Part shown: positions 44,851 to 55,595 of the stretch, one piece after another
Numbering within the stretch: position 1 is the stretch's first letter
How the letters are laid out: every line of letters begins with the position of its first letter
Source: Zeus faber
Taxonomy: Eukaryota > Chordata > Actinopteri > Zeiformes > Zeidae
DNA length: 64,000 nt
Direction of reading: 5' to 3'
NCBI GenBank assembly: GCA_960531495.1
Contig: OY482864.1
Location: 10,969,396-11,033,395, forward strand
Translations under genes and position numbers: made by a program
Notes under the pieces: model-generated
Databases searched by the model: none
What the model saw: only the letters and a program-made list of their open reading frames with translations
Told to the model about the DNA's origin: nothing

Positions 44851-44865
44851 TAGTTATTATTATTG

Positions 44866-44935
<70 letters not shown>

Positions 44936-44955
44936 TATAATTATAATTATTATTA

Positions 44956-44999
<44 letters not shown>
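44851..44999. repeat. (AAT)n-(ATT)n palindromic microsatellite
   Basis: About 65 bp of AAT units, then AATTATAATTATAATTATT, then about 55 bp of ATT units. The tract is self-complementary around 44935 and can extrude a long hairpin. Confidence 0.95.
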
Positions 45000-45300
45000 G
45001 GGGATCAATATGGGATCCTGCAGGCTGGATCCCCTCTCTAAATTGCTCGGGAACATTTCTCAAAAATGTTCAGGGTAAGACTATCTGAAACAGAACAACA
45101 GCAGAAGTTATGAACACAGGCACTTCTCGTTTGAACCGGTATGTCACAAACCTCTTGTAGTTCAACTTTTATCCAAATCGATCCACATACAGAGTCGAAG
45201 TGTGTATATGTGATGCGTTCAAGATCCAGAAAGGCATCGGAAAAATGATATGCTAATTACTCACAGGAATACCACAATGTTTTTGTGTATTTAATGGAAA
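45000..45300 (+). mobile_element. Microsatellite-bounded repeat, copy 3 (5' part)
   Basis: Starts AGGGGATCAATATGGGATCC directly after (ATT)n. CTGAAACAGAACAACAGCAG and GTATGTCACAAACCTCTTGT match the corresponding part of copy 1. The right end was not found. Confidence 0.55.
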
Positions 45301-45780
45301 CATAACTTATTGAAAATTGAATCCAAGGAAAGACGTCACCACTTAAATAACGTAAAATTGATTGCCTTCGTAAACCTCGGTAAATACGTCACTTCAAACA
45401 CGTGACATGTACTGCCAATCGTACAGAGCATAGAAACAATCATGTGACACAAACAGCCAATCGCAAATCAGGAGCGCCGGTGCCGACCGGCAGCACGTTG
45501 CGGGGATGAGGCCCTCCCGCTCCAAACGTCTCTACATATAATCACAGAGCGCAGATTCGGGAACCTCCTTTTTGTTTGGGTGGCAAGGGCATTAAAAATA
45601 ACGGAGATTGTTATTATACTGTTGGTAAACTGATAAAACAGTGAATATTATGTAAATCGATGTTAGATTTCGATTTCAATTCAATTGTTCTTGCTCTCTA
45701 TAAATCCTTGAGCAGATAAACACATTAACACATTTTAAATCTTCAACAAACACGTTATGAGACGGAAAGCTTTGTGTTTA
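45301..45780. other. Non-coding, no gene seen
   Basis: Contains a short GC-rich patch (CGCCGGTGCCGACCGGCAGC near 45476) with two GCCAATCG motifs nearby (45413 and 45450). No coding region. Confidence 0.4.
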
Positions 45781-46378
45781 AATATGCTCCCTCCCTCACC
45801 TTCTTTCCTTCCTTGCCTCTTTCTTTCCTTCACTCCCTCCCCTTCTTTCTTATTTCTTTCTTTCCTTCCTTCCTTGCCCCCTTTCTTTCCTTCACTCCCT
45901 CCCCATTCCTTTCTTTCCGTTTTGCTTCATTTCCTCCCTTCCTTCCTTCCCTACCTCCCTCCACCCCCTTTCTTCATTTTCTCCTTCCTTCCATCCTTCC
46001 ATCCATCCTTCCTTCCTTCCCTCCCTCCTTCCATGTCTTCCTTTCTTTGTGATTCCTCCCTTCATTCATTATTTCCCTCCCTCCCTCAGTTTCTTTCCCT
46101 TGTCTTTCTGTTTTCCTTCCCTCCCTCTCTCCATTTCTTCCCTACTTTCCGTCCTTCCCTCCCACCCTCCATTCTTCCTTTCTTTCTGTTTCCTCCCTGT
46201 CTTCTTTCCTTCCTTCCTTCCTCCCTCCCTCCTTCTATCTTCCCTCCCCCCGTCCCTCCCCGTGCCTAACTTTCCTTCATTCTGTCTCTCTTCCTTTTTT
46301 TCCGTCTATCTTCCCTTCCTCCGTCCCAATTCCTTTCTCTCTTTTTTTCACCCTCCCTCCCTTTCTCCCTCACATTAT
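45781..46378. repeat. ~600 bp polypyrimidine (CCTT/CTTT)n tract
   Basis: Almost uninterrupted C+T on the plus strand, built from CCTT, CCCT and CTTT units. The apparent 170-codon frame here encodes only low-complexity Pro/Ser/Leu/Phe and is not a gene. The tract can form triplex (H-) DNA. Confidence 0.95.
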
Positions 46379-46635
46379 GCTGCATGCTTAAGTCAAAGCA
46401 GGGTTTGTGTTTGGTGTGTGTGTTCGCCCGTTCGCGCCCTGCGTCCGAAATAAAACCATCACTCCGGGGGGTCGGCGGCCCTTTTGACAAACCTCCTCAG
46501 ACGTGCGTGGCCCGTGCCGGGCGCAAAAATATCGAATTACATTTTTCGAGGTTGAGTTCAGAAACAAAAGTGAAACAAGCAAATCGATATTCAATTAAAG
46601 CAGACGTCCACTCTGAAGGGAAACAGAGGGAGCGA

Positions 46636-46655
46636 AAGAGAGAGAGAGGGAGAGA

Positions 46656-46707
<52 letters not shown>

Positions 46708-46708
46708 A
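46636..46708. repeat. (GA)n microsatellite
   Basis: About 70 bp of GA units with a few GAAGA interruptions, on the opposite purine/pyrimidine sense from the tract ending at 46378. Confidence 0.95.
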
Positions 46709-46779
46709 TTGCCACTTTTGCTTTGCCTCGCTCATATGTTAAAGATGTGGACTCCCACCTATGGGGAGAAAAACATCAC

Positions 46780-47060
46780 ATTGCCTCGCTCGATTTGCGG
46801 GGGTCACCAGGCCGGTGTAATTTCCCGTTAATTTACTGTGCGTGGTTTGAATCGGCCCCGCTTTCATTAATTACGCCCAAGAGTCTGTAATACCCGGATT
46901 TAAATTATACAAGCGTTTATGTCACTCTGTTTGCGTGCCTCCAGTAATCATTACCATTACCTGTCGGCTGTTAATGACCTATTAAGGCCCAGTAATTGAA
47001 ATTAGCCTCCTAATTGTCTTATCATTATGGCTGTGTTTTAATGGCAGGTATGAGGCGAGG
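46780..47060. promoter_or_regulatory. Candidate enhancer rich in homeodomain sites
   Basis: Contains a dense series of TAAT-core motifs: CCGTTAATTTACTG, TTCATTAATTACGC, GTAATCATTACC, GTTAATGACCTATTAAGG, CAGTAATTGAAATTAGCC and CTCCTAATTGTCTTATC, in unique, balanced-composition DNA. This is the strongest enhancer-like texture in the window. Whether it is conserved is not known to me. Confidence 0.45.
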
Positions 47061-48180
47061 GTACCCTCCAGCAGCAAGCCAGATTGACTGAATGCTTTAT
47101 TCGGCAGATGCAGGATTCATTCCAAAGCTGGTCGCCCTGGGTTGCTCTCCTTCCGCTTGTGCACGCTCCTCTGCCCCGGCCATGTCTGATTTTCAGGGCT
47201 GCTTCATCGTCCAACAAACTCATATTTAAGGAATTTCTGCAGGATGAAATGCATATATATGTAGAGTTATTTCTTGCCAACTTTGGTATAGATGCAAGGA
47301 ATCTCACAATGGGGTCGGCCGGTGCTGAGCAGGGGCTGCTGGCCATCTCTCAGACCCAGGGGTTTAATTGGGATTTGGGTGGGGGTGGACTCTAATTTTG
47401 TTTATTTACTCATAGTATTCTTTGAAAAGAAAGGAGAAGAACATAGGAAGAAGAATGACAGAATAAAAATTTTTTAATCAATATTAATTTATTCATTCAT
47501 TTAATTCTAATTACAATTTTTAGGACAGTGCGAGGAACTCACTCGAGGATGAGAAATGAAATGAAATGACGGCAGGAGTCGGAGTCGTCATAGTTATCAG
47601 TGAGTTGGATCCATTCCACAATCACAAAAAAATTAGACGCTTAAATGTCTTTCTTATTCATAAAAAACACACTTAAAATACACATTTTGGAAACACACTT
47701 TTTTACTTGCTCCTTGAATTATGTTTTATTCGCTCGCTATATTATATTTTGTCCATTTTTCTCTTGGTTCATGACTTATGAGCCACTTCGGAATATGCTG
47801 CATAAATAAAGCTACTCACTTACTTATTCATTTGGTAACCTTCTTAGACCAGGCCGGGCCAGAGCCAACCAGACTTACTCACAGACACTCAAAAAAGAGA
47901 CAGGGACATTCCCCATAAAAAATAAAAAAATAAAAAAAACCCAGAAACATTCAACACACCTGAGGTGTTTGAGGATAAAGTAGAGCAGTGAGTGGGTTAA
48001 AGGAGTGGAGGAGTGGAGGAGGAGAATTATACACCACCCCAGAGACAGGACGCCCCGTCAGCCAGAGAGACCCTGATCTACTCTGAAGGACTCGGGTCCC
48101 TCCGTGAACCCCTCGTGCAAGCGTGAGCATCCAGAATGCATGCGCGTCCGCGCACACTCACACACACGCACGCACGCCGT

Positions 48181-48183
<3 letters not shown>
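47061..48183. other. Non-coding, no gene seen
   Basis: A 103-codon plus frame at 47084-47395 was examined and shows no recognisable domain. Otherwise unique or AT-rich. Confidence 0.4.

Positions 48184-48273
<90 letters not shown>
48184..48273. repeat. (AC)45 microsatellite
   Basis: About 90 bp of AC, interrupted once by AGAC near 48211. Confidence 0.97.
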
Positions 48274-48275
<2 letters not shown>

Positions 48276-49348
48276 TACACAACACATACAGTAGTTTGGC
48301 TCTGTCTCTGCAATCTATGTCTGCTAACATAATGGAGGTACAATATTCATGAGTGACCGGATAAAGTCGATGCATCCTGACAAGCTAAGCACTGGTGTGG
48401 TCAGTAGTTAACGATGTTTAGAGTCCTGGAAAATCAGGAACCACGGCGTGCACGCACAAACACACACATGCATGGTTCTCAGTCTACGCGCACGCACGTC
48501 TGCACTGTCAATTCAAATCGCCATCCTCATCCGTCGAAAGGTGAACGTCACCTGTCCAGGCATGTTACTACTCCCTTCAGAGCTCTCATTTTATAAAACA
48601 TCTCACTCTCTCTTGGTGCATGTGTTAAATAAAAAAGTGGGTTTACAAATGTTTTCTATTCCCTGACTGTGGGGGCAGGGGACCTTGAGTACTCTTTCAA
48701 TTACATATTGTTTTAAAGCCGTTTTGGATTTTTTTACAGTGTATCTTAAATGCTGCATTTTGTTAAAAATTGGAAATCAGTCATTCCGAGGTCCTGCTTC
48801 CGAGCTAAACGTGTTAAAAAATGATAAAAATCGACGTCCGCAGTTGATGTGGATTTGTTTGGCAAAGCTTGTGAATGATACAAGCTAAAAAAATGTGTGT
48901 TAACATAACATTCCTTCACTCCTTCACACTTTCCCTAGGAGGTGTCTTTTTTTACCGGTTTCGACTTCAATGCAGCATTACTCCCTCACCTTTCTTCTGT
49001 TATCAGTGTAAGTTCCCACAGAATTCACAGAAGGATGTGGTGTGGGGCTTCTGTTGGTGAATACGCGCACACGCAAGAGTGCACATGTAATAGTCAAACT
49101 GTGTGTTTTTATTATGTGTTACTCCTCCGTGTGTGGTGGAAAGCTGCGGACGTCCTGATACAAGACACCATTTGCGGATTTACAATGCGACGGGTGAGCG
49201 AGAGACGATCACACAATCCGCGTCACAATCCTCGGAATCGGCTTCACTCAAGTACGACAATGAGGACGAACCTGAAGGCAAAGAGACGATCGGAGATGGA
49301 GTGAAAATAGAGTAGATACATTCGCCGATATAAAAAGATAAAGAGATG
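48274..49348. other. Non-coding, no gene seen
   Basis: No exon, RNA gene or transposon is recognised. Confidence 0.4.
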
Positions 49349-49356
49349 GTATAGAG

Positions 49357-50152
49357 CAGGGGTTCTCAAATTGTGGGTCCCAACCCCCGAGGGGCTCGCC
49401 AAATGTTTTCTCGGAGTCGCCAGGTGATTTCTGCACATACACAAAAAAAGGGAAAATGTGTTTTTTTTTAATTCACAAATTTTACACAAAATAAAAATAC
49501 ATTTTCAGAAATAATTGTCGCAGTTAAATTATTCAATAGATGCACGATGAATAACTTCAGTAGGCTACATTTTCCCTTTGAAAGACAGAGTGCGTACCTG
49601 TGTGTGCATCCCTGTTACCATAGCAACTCACTCTCCCACTATTGTCTAGGTCCAACAGTGCAGGGGGAGAGGAGCCACTTTGCTGTCAGGAAAGCTGCTG
49701 CTGCACACCATGCATGGGAATAAATGTCAATATGATAGAAATATTTCAATTTACAAGCTTCGATTGATCAAAATGTGGGACATTCCGTCTGGACAGGGGA
49801 CAGTTGGTCAAAATGCGGAACTCAACCCAGATCAGGACGTTTGGTCACCTACCGAGTGATATGGACGATGATGGGGTGGAAAGTTACATAGCAGCTCATA
49901 AAATATGTTAAAAATATTTACAACCATAGCTGCTCCAATTGTAATTTTTACGGCACAAATCAGCACGAACGCAGCACGAATGGTAATAATCTTAGTAAAA
50001 TTCAAATCGCATGGTATGCCAACTACATGGAGGTTTGGACGTGTACTTAACTATGCTGTCGTTAGATCTAACATCGGTGAGTCAAAATGCCGGGGGTCAA
50101 GAGACTTTGACATTTTTTTGTGGTCGCCAGCCAAAAAGTTTGAGAACCCCTG
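49357..50152. mobile_element. hAT-type MITE with perfect 8-bp target duplication
   Basis: Ends are inverted: CAGGGGTTCTCAAA at 49357 and TTTGAGAACCCCTG at 50139-50152, perfect over 14 bp. The flanks are GTATAGAG at 49349-49356 and again at 50153-50160, an exact 8-bp duplication. CAG termini plus 8-bp duplications are diagnostic of the hAT superfamily. Interior of about 770 bp has no transposase. Confidence 0.95.
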
Positions 50153-50160
50153 GTATAGAG

Positions 50161-50708
50161 GGTCAGAGCTAGAGAGACGGAAAAACTAGACAACGTGAAT
50201 GAAAAGAACGACAACGGCAGCTTGTTCAATTTTAGACCCCCACAGATGTGGAGTGAAGGTTTATATTGTACATACAAGAAGCAAGCCAGAGGAGCTAGCG
50301 TTTGTTAAATCTCCCCAAAAACTTGGATGCATGAATAGTTTAGTGCTAATGGTGAGCGATTCCTGCTGTGGGGGAGGCAGGGACCTCGCCAGGGAACCAG
50401 GGAAGGAACCTGGTGGGAGGCAGCCTCTGCAGCTGACACACACTGATGTGAAAATTACCACCTCAAACATAGAACAGAATGACAAGGCAGAGAAAATCAT
50501 ATGCCTGCTGTACTGTAGCAGGGAGTCTTCGCTGATGTTGATTAATTATTATTATTATTAGTAGTAGTAGTAGTATTAGTAGTACTAGCAGTCAGATAAT
50601 AATTATTATTATTATGACCATTGATAATTATTATTAGAAATATAGCTTCATTTTCCAAGTTTCAATTGAACGCTACATTGGCAACTCCAGTATGCAGTCT
50701 ACACAGCA
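50161..50708. other. Non-coding, with (ATT)n/(AGT)n tracts
   Basis: Holds ATT/AGT/AAT microsatellite mixtures at 50540-50635. No gene seen. Confidence 0.5.
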
Positions 50709-51186
50709 AATAATAATAGTAAATAAACAGTAGTCGCAGGCAGCAATACATGGGGTTGAGTTTAGTCATGAAAGATACGTAGCGGTATCGGTATGGTATC
50801 CAAAACAAATCTCGTAAATTTGTCATTGCTATCATGAAAGATTTTATCGTGAGAATTAACCCTAACCCAGCTCTAGTTGCTCCAAAGGTTTTTAGATCTT
50901 CCAGTGGTGCGAAGACGCCTTCTGTGAGCGATTAACGATTTCCGGGTTTTGTAAAATGCAGCAGGAGTTACAGTCTTTCAAGTTTCCTTTAAACGCAATT
51001 TGAGCATCGGCTCAAATTGTCTGTCTAGGTGTCACTTGCAAGACGCTGGAGCAAATGAGTTCCAAGAGACAAAGCTTTGATTTATATAACTTTGGATGAT
51101 GAAGTCACAAAGTGGGATGCTCCTGAAACTAATAAAATTGCCTCAACGGTCTTCCCTTCCCTGCGGGCTGGACGCCTAATTATTAT
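50709..51186 (-). mobile_element. Microsatellite-bounded repeat, copy 5 (inverted)
   Basis: On the minus strand it starts AGGCGTCCAGCCCGCAGGG near 51180, shares GGAAACTTGAAAGACTGTAA and CTCACAGAAGGCGTCTTC with copies 2 and 4, and ends ATGTATTGCTGCCTGC before an (ATT)n-like tract. A 10-bp hairpin lies at about 50997-51020. Confidence 0.6.
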
Positions 51187-51280
51187 TTTCTTTATTTGTT
51201 TTAGAAGCAGTAGTATTAGTATTCTTAGTATTGTTATTTTTTTCAACATTATCATTATTTATTATTATTATAATTATTAT

Positions 51281-52018
51281 AAGGGATCCATAATGTTATT
51301 GCTCTGCATTTTTTTTCTATTTTATTATCTTTTATTCTTTATTACTGATAAGTCGGTAGGTGTCCTGTAGAACTTGGCGACGTCATGCGTCACCCGCACA
51401 CTCTACGCAGGCTCCGCCCCTGGCCAAAACCAAACAGAGTATTTCCAGTAGGTGAAAAACACGTTTGACACGGACAATCTCTGTTTTCTGTTCAGTGTCT
51501 GTCAATTGTGTGCTACATGTGTGAAAGGGCAACTCTGGACAATATCTGGACCTGATTATCTGGACATTGTCCGGAGTTCATGTGTGAAAGCAGCTCTAGA
51601 CAGACAGCTTGAGCTGGGCCTGCGTTTAAAGGGAACTCGGAAAACTATAACCCGTGCCCTGTTTACAAAACTCCAGAAACTAAAATCCTTTAAAGGACAT
51701 GTTTTCTCACCGCAGGAAGTTATAAAAACCTTGGAGGAACCGACCTTTCTTTTGTGTCGGCACTGCCTCATCCAGGAACGGTCGTAATTCTTAAAACACT
51801 TTTCATCAGGGATATTGAAACCGAACGGCAGAAGAGCAACATGCAGTGACGTAAGTGCGCTTGATTGGTCCAGTCGTAAGTCTACGGTGTTTGTAACTTT
51901 TGTACCTTATACTGTGTTTCACAGAACCAGGAAAACTGTAATACGTACCTAAAACAACTGAAATGGACCCCGTATACTGCTGCCTGCAGCTAAATCATTA
52001 TTGTTATTATTATTATCT
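51281..52018 (+). mobile_element. Microsatellite-bounded repeat, copy 4
   Basis: Begins after (ATT)n with AAGGGATCCATAATG and ends CTGCTGCCTGCAGCTAAATC into (ATT)n. The interior GAACTCGGAAAACTATAACC, GGAGGAACCGACCTTTC and CATCCAGGAACGGTCG correspond to copy 2. Confidence 0.65.
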
Positions 52019-52020
52019 AT

Positions 52021-52212
52021 GGAGGCCCCTTTCCGCCAATGTGACGAAAAAAAATCCTGTAAGCCATTATAATGAGAAACTTTCTCGAAATAATGCCTTA
52101 GTATCTCAAAATAATGACCTAGTCTCGCAAAATTATGACTTACATTAGTATCAAAAAATAATGACTTAGTATCTCAAAATAATAACAATAGTATCTCAAA
52201 ATAATGGCTAAG
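52021..52212 (-). mobile_element. MITE copy A, left part (interrupted by Gypsy)
   Basis: GGAGGCCCCTTTCCGCCAAT opens a segment of repeated AGTATCTCAAAATAATGACT units. On the minus strand its end (GAGAAAGTTTCTCATTATAA … GGATTTTTTTTCGTCAC) matches the end of copy B at about 58230-58275, so both belong to one family. It resumes at 55898 after the LTR element. Confidence 0.65.
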
Positions 52213-52400
52213 TGTAGCCTATATTTTAATAAGGGACTATTTTATGTTTTAGTAACACATCGTTGCATGCGCTATTAGGCGTGTATTGATCAGTATGTGT
52301 GTGTTAAGTTTGGATTCAACCAGTAAAAAAACATAAAACTTAGTTCCCTTCTCCAGTGTTTTTATTAACATAGCTGTGTAAATAGGCCACATACACAACG
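52213..52400 (+). mobile_element. Gypsy 5' LTR (about 188 bp)
   Basis: Begins TGTAGCCTATATTTTAATA and shares long blocks with 55596-55897: GTAACACATC.TTGCATGCGC, CTCCAGTGTTTTTATTAA and AATAGGCCACAT.CACAAC. It lacks the ~106 bp block present in the 3' LTR. The flank CTAAG (52208-52212) matches CTTAG (55898-55902) at 4 of 5 bases, consistent with a 5-bp Gypsy target duplication. Confidence 0.85.
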
Positions 52401-52425
52401 AATTGGCAATGAGAATTATGAACCT
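52401..52425 (+). promoter_or_regulatory. Primer-binding-site region of Gypsy element
   Basis: AATTGGCAATGAGAATTATG directly follows the 5' LTR. It resembles the TTGGCGACGAGGAT-type primer site of several animal Gypsy lineages, with substitutions. Confidence 0.5.
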
Positions 52426-52628
52426 ACATCTTATCGGAACGCCGTGTTTCAGTTGATAACAACAAAAGGAGAGAGAAAGGAGATGAAAAGTAACGACAAA
52501 CACATCTAGACGGAGTGCGCTCGTTGCGCCAGCAAAAGGATACGTGAGTCAAGTGGAATGTGCAGTGACTTGCAAGGAGCTAGCTAAAGAGAAAACAAGA
52601 AAAACTGGACTAAATTAACATAACAAAG

Positions 52629-53390
52629 ATGGCGATGATTGGAACAATTACAGCATTTGATATTGGCATTGAAGACCGGGCAACCTACATTGAAAGAGTG
52701 GAGTTATATTGTGATGCTAACGGCATTAAGGATGAAAAGAAAACCAGTGTCTTACTCAGTGTTATGGGAGCAAAAACATATGGGCTGCTACGGAGCTTGT
52801 TCACCCCTGAAAAGCCATCTGACAAAACGTTCAAGCAAATAGTAGGCACTCTCTGACAGCATTCAAACCCCAGACCACTGGTCATTGCTGAAAGATTTAA
52901 ATTTCACAAATGGAATCGGAGCAAAAGTGACCGCATTTCTGAATATTGTGCTGAATTCCACAAATTATCAGAATATTGCCAATATGGAGCTGGTCTTTCT
53001 GATGCATTGAGGGGCAGGATTGTGTGTGGCATGCACTGTGAAACCAGAAAGAAGAAGCTCCTTTGGGAAAAAGACCTTACACTAGAGAAGACATATCAAT
53101 GGAAACAGCAGCACGGGGTGCTTCAGAGATAGAACAAAAAACTCTGGAATATACAACAAATAAAATGTCCCTGAATAGAAATTCAAGACATAAATGTTAC
53201 CGTTGTCGGAGCATGTCACATGAACCCGATAAATGTTGGTTTAAAACAAAGAATGCAGAAACTGTGGCAAACAGGGCCACATCGGAAGAGAATGCAAAGC
53301 TAGTAAACAGCAGAAAAAGGACAAAATACAGAGAAACCCTTGAAAGGAAAATAGAAAATGTACAGAAGAATGACAGAAAGTACTTCTGAT
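52629..53390 (+). pseudogene. Gypsy gag remnant
   Basis: Structural polyprotein of an LTR retrotransposon. The capsid-like part runs from the ATG at 52629 to about 53130 in one frame, broken by a single TGA at 52854-52856. Two CCHC zinc knuckles follow, at 53195-53235 (C-x2-C-x4-H-x4-C) and 53254-53295 (same spacing), but in different frames, so a frameshift separates them. In an active element gag would package the RNA and form the particle. The protease follows immediately downstream. It is inactive in this form. Confidence 0.85.
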
Positions 53391-53800
53391 GAAAATGGCT
53401 TAGACAAAAGTGAATTGTCTTTTCTGCAACTTCACTGCGTGAAAGAGACAGATGATCGAAGAGTAATATGGATCACTCCACAAGTGGCAGGCGTGAGACT
53501 GAAAATGGAGTTGGACACCGGCTCAGCTTTAACAGACACGTACACGACAACAAACGATTGATTTCACATATACCTCTGAAACGAACTAAACTACTGCTAA
53601 AGACTTACACAGGACAGAGAGTGCGTCCCAAAGGTAAAATTAAAGAGACAGTGACCTACAGAGACGAAACACAGCAGCTGAACCTATATGCACTGAAAAA
53701 TGGAGGACCACCGTTGCTGGCACGTGAATGGCTCAGGAAAATCCAGTTGGATTGGCACGCCATCAAGGCACTATTTGTGTCAGCTAAGGAGGGCAGCAAC
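53391..53800 (+). pseudogene. Gypsy protease remnant
   Basis: The aspartic-protease active-site motif DTGS is encoded at 53514-53525 in the context ELDTGS. Downstream in another frame is LLKTYTGQRVRPKG, then GGPPLLAREWLRKIQLDW, the usual junction between protease and reverse transcriptase in this lineage. A frameshift after DTGS breaks the domain. Confidence 0.85.
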
Positions 53801-54330
53801 TTCACACCTGAGAGACTGTCACAAATACTCGCTGACTCTGAGGAAGTGTTCATGAAAGGAATAGGAAGACAGTATCTCCAAATGGAAATAGATGATGCAT
53901 ACAAGAAATACCTGACAATAAATACACAAAGGACTTTCCCAGTACAACGGGTTGGTGTTTGGGATAGCATCAGCCCCTGCAATCCGGCAAAGGGCAATGG
54001 ACCAGGTCCTGCAGGGGATTCAAGGGACTCCAGGGAGTGTTACCTGGATGACACCATTGTCACCGGCAATGATTGGCTCAGAGCTAATCAACAAAATGTG
54101 AGTTTTTCAAAGAGGAAATCTCATACTGTGGACGTGTGATAAACAATGATGGCTTACACATGTCTAAAGACAATATAGAAGCGGTGCTTAAGGCACCACC
54201 ACCTCAATATGTCTCTTAAATGAGAGCATATCTTGGACTGGTGAACTACTATCACAAGTTCTTGCCTAACCGATCCATAGTCCTACACCAAATAAATGCA
54301 CTGTTACAGACAGGGACCCAATGGTCGTGA
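53801..54330 (+). pseudogene. Gypsy reverse transcriptase, internally deleted
   Basis: After the pre-RT segment SEEVFMKGIG the sequence jumps straight to YLQMEIDDAYKKYLTINTQ. The RT fingers and the first catalytic aspartate block (normally KIDL just before this point) are missing, a loss of roughly 100 codons judged from the family layout. The second catalytic motif YLDD is intact at 54041-54052. The thumb/connection text LKAPPPQYVS…LRAYLGLVNYYHKFLP-like follows at 54188-54270 with stops. The enzyme cannot have been functional after the deletion. Confidence 0.88.
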
Positions 54331-54600
54331 ACTGAGAGCTGTGAGAAAGCGCTTCAAGACACATGCTCGTGCACGTTGACCCATCCTTACCAATCCAACT
54401 GGCATGTGATGCCTCACCCCATGGGATTGGAGCTGTGTTGTTGCACAAGTTTCCAGATGGCTCAGAGAGACCAATTGCCTTTGCCTCAAGAACGCTGACT
54501 TCAGCTGAACGCAACTACGCACAGATTGAAAGAGAGGCCCTAAGCCTCGTGTGGGGAATCAAGTAATTCAATTCATTACCTGTATGGTCAAAAGTTTACT
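54331..54600 (+). pseudogene. Gypsy RNase H remnant
   Basis: An open segment at 54363-54566 carries [20 protein letters not shown] and [19 protein letters not shown], the start of the RT-linked RNase H. It then loses frame in the HYLYGQKFTLLTD-like stretch near 54575-54610, and the rest of the domain is deleted. Confidence 0.88.
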
Positions 54601-54689
54601 CTGTTGACTGACCTCTCGTATCAATGTTTCCAGCTTTCTCAGCGAGGAAGGAGCAGTTGTCAGTGTGTCGGGGAACACTAATGTGTGGT

Positions 54690-55425
54690 TCATGAGTTGT
54701 GATTCCTCCCAAGCTACACACCAGAGTGCTGGAGGAACTGCACAAAGGGCACCTGGGTACCGTGAAGATGAAAAGTCTTGCCAATGCCTATGTGTGGTGG
54801 CCAGGAATCCATAAACAGATTGAGGGCTTGACCAAGAACTGCTCTGGATGTCAAAAGATCCAGAACACACCACCACAAGCCCCTCTCCATCCATGGGATT
54901 GGCCCTCATCACCATGGCAACGAGTGCACATCGACTTTGCTGCACCATTCACGGACTCGATCTTTTTAATTGTCGTTGATGCACATTCCAAATGGCCAGA
55001 GGTCATCAAAATGAAGACAAGCACATTGGAAAAGACCATCACGGTTCTGAGGACCATATTCGCCAGGAATGGCATACCAGAACGAATCTGCATAGACAAA
55101 GGACAATGGAATTCTAAGTTTTGTGAAGAACAGTGAATCAAGAACTCATCCATCGAAAAATGGCTTGGCAGAAAGATTTGTGCAGACATTCAAGAAAGCC
55201 ATTAAAGCAATGGACAGTGAACATCAACCACTGCAACATAAGATAGACAACTTCCTCCTTGCCTATTATAATGCAATACATGCAACCACTAATCAGACTC
55301 CAGCGATGATGTTTCTGTACAGGAACCTGAGGTCTCGCATGGATCTTCTCAAACCAGATGTACGGTTTCAGGACAGACATTATCCGAAAAGGCAGAGGAG
55401 AACTCCCCAGAGACTTGAGTTCTAA
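54690..55425 (+). pseudogene. Gypsy integrase remnant
   Basis: The zinc-binding HHCC domain is visible (LHKGHLG and later CSGCQK, 54730-54860). The catalytic core follows with the first Asp in VHIDFAAPF (about 54930), the second in ICIDKGQW (about 55095; the family usually has SDNG there) and the Glu in NGLAERFVQTFKKA (about 55155-55200). A frameshift and small deletion at about 55135 separate the second and third catalytic residues. The C-terminal chromatin-directing part is missing after LKPDVRFQDRH. Confidence 0.88.
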
Positions 55426-55582
55426 ATGGGTCTTAGACCAAAAGTAAAAAAAAAGGCTTGTTATAATTTTATATTGTAAAGTTACTTTGTTATAATTTGA
55501 TATCATTAAGCTACTAAGTAAATATATTTGTTTAGTTTAGTGCCCTCGTAAAAGAAAAATATGGTTGTTGCACTATTAAAAT

Positions 55583-55595
55583 AAAAAGGGGGGAG
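55583..55595 (+). promoter_or_regulatory. Polypurine tract of Gypsy element
   Basis: AAAAAGGGGGGAG immediately precedes the 3' LTR, as required for plus-strand DNA priming. Confidence 0.9.

Noticed and set aside
44798-45088. Poly-Asn / poly-Ile open frames
   Set aside because: Translation of AAT/ATT microsatellite, not a protein.
45757-46269. 170-codon open frame
   Set aside because: It is a translation of the (CCTT)n polypyrimidine tract. All three forward frames are open and low complexity.
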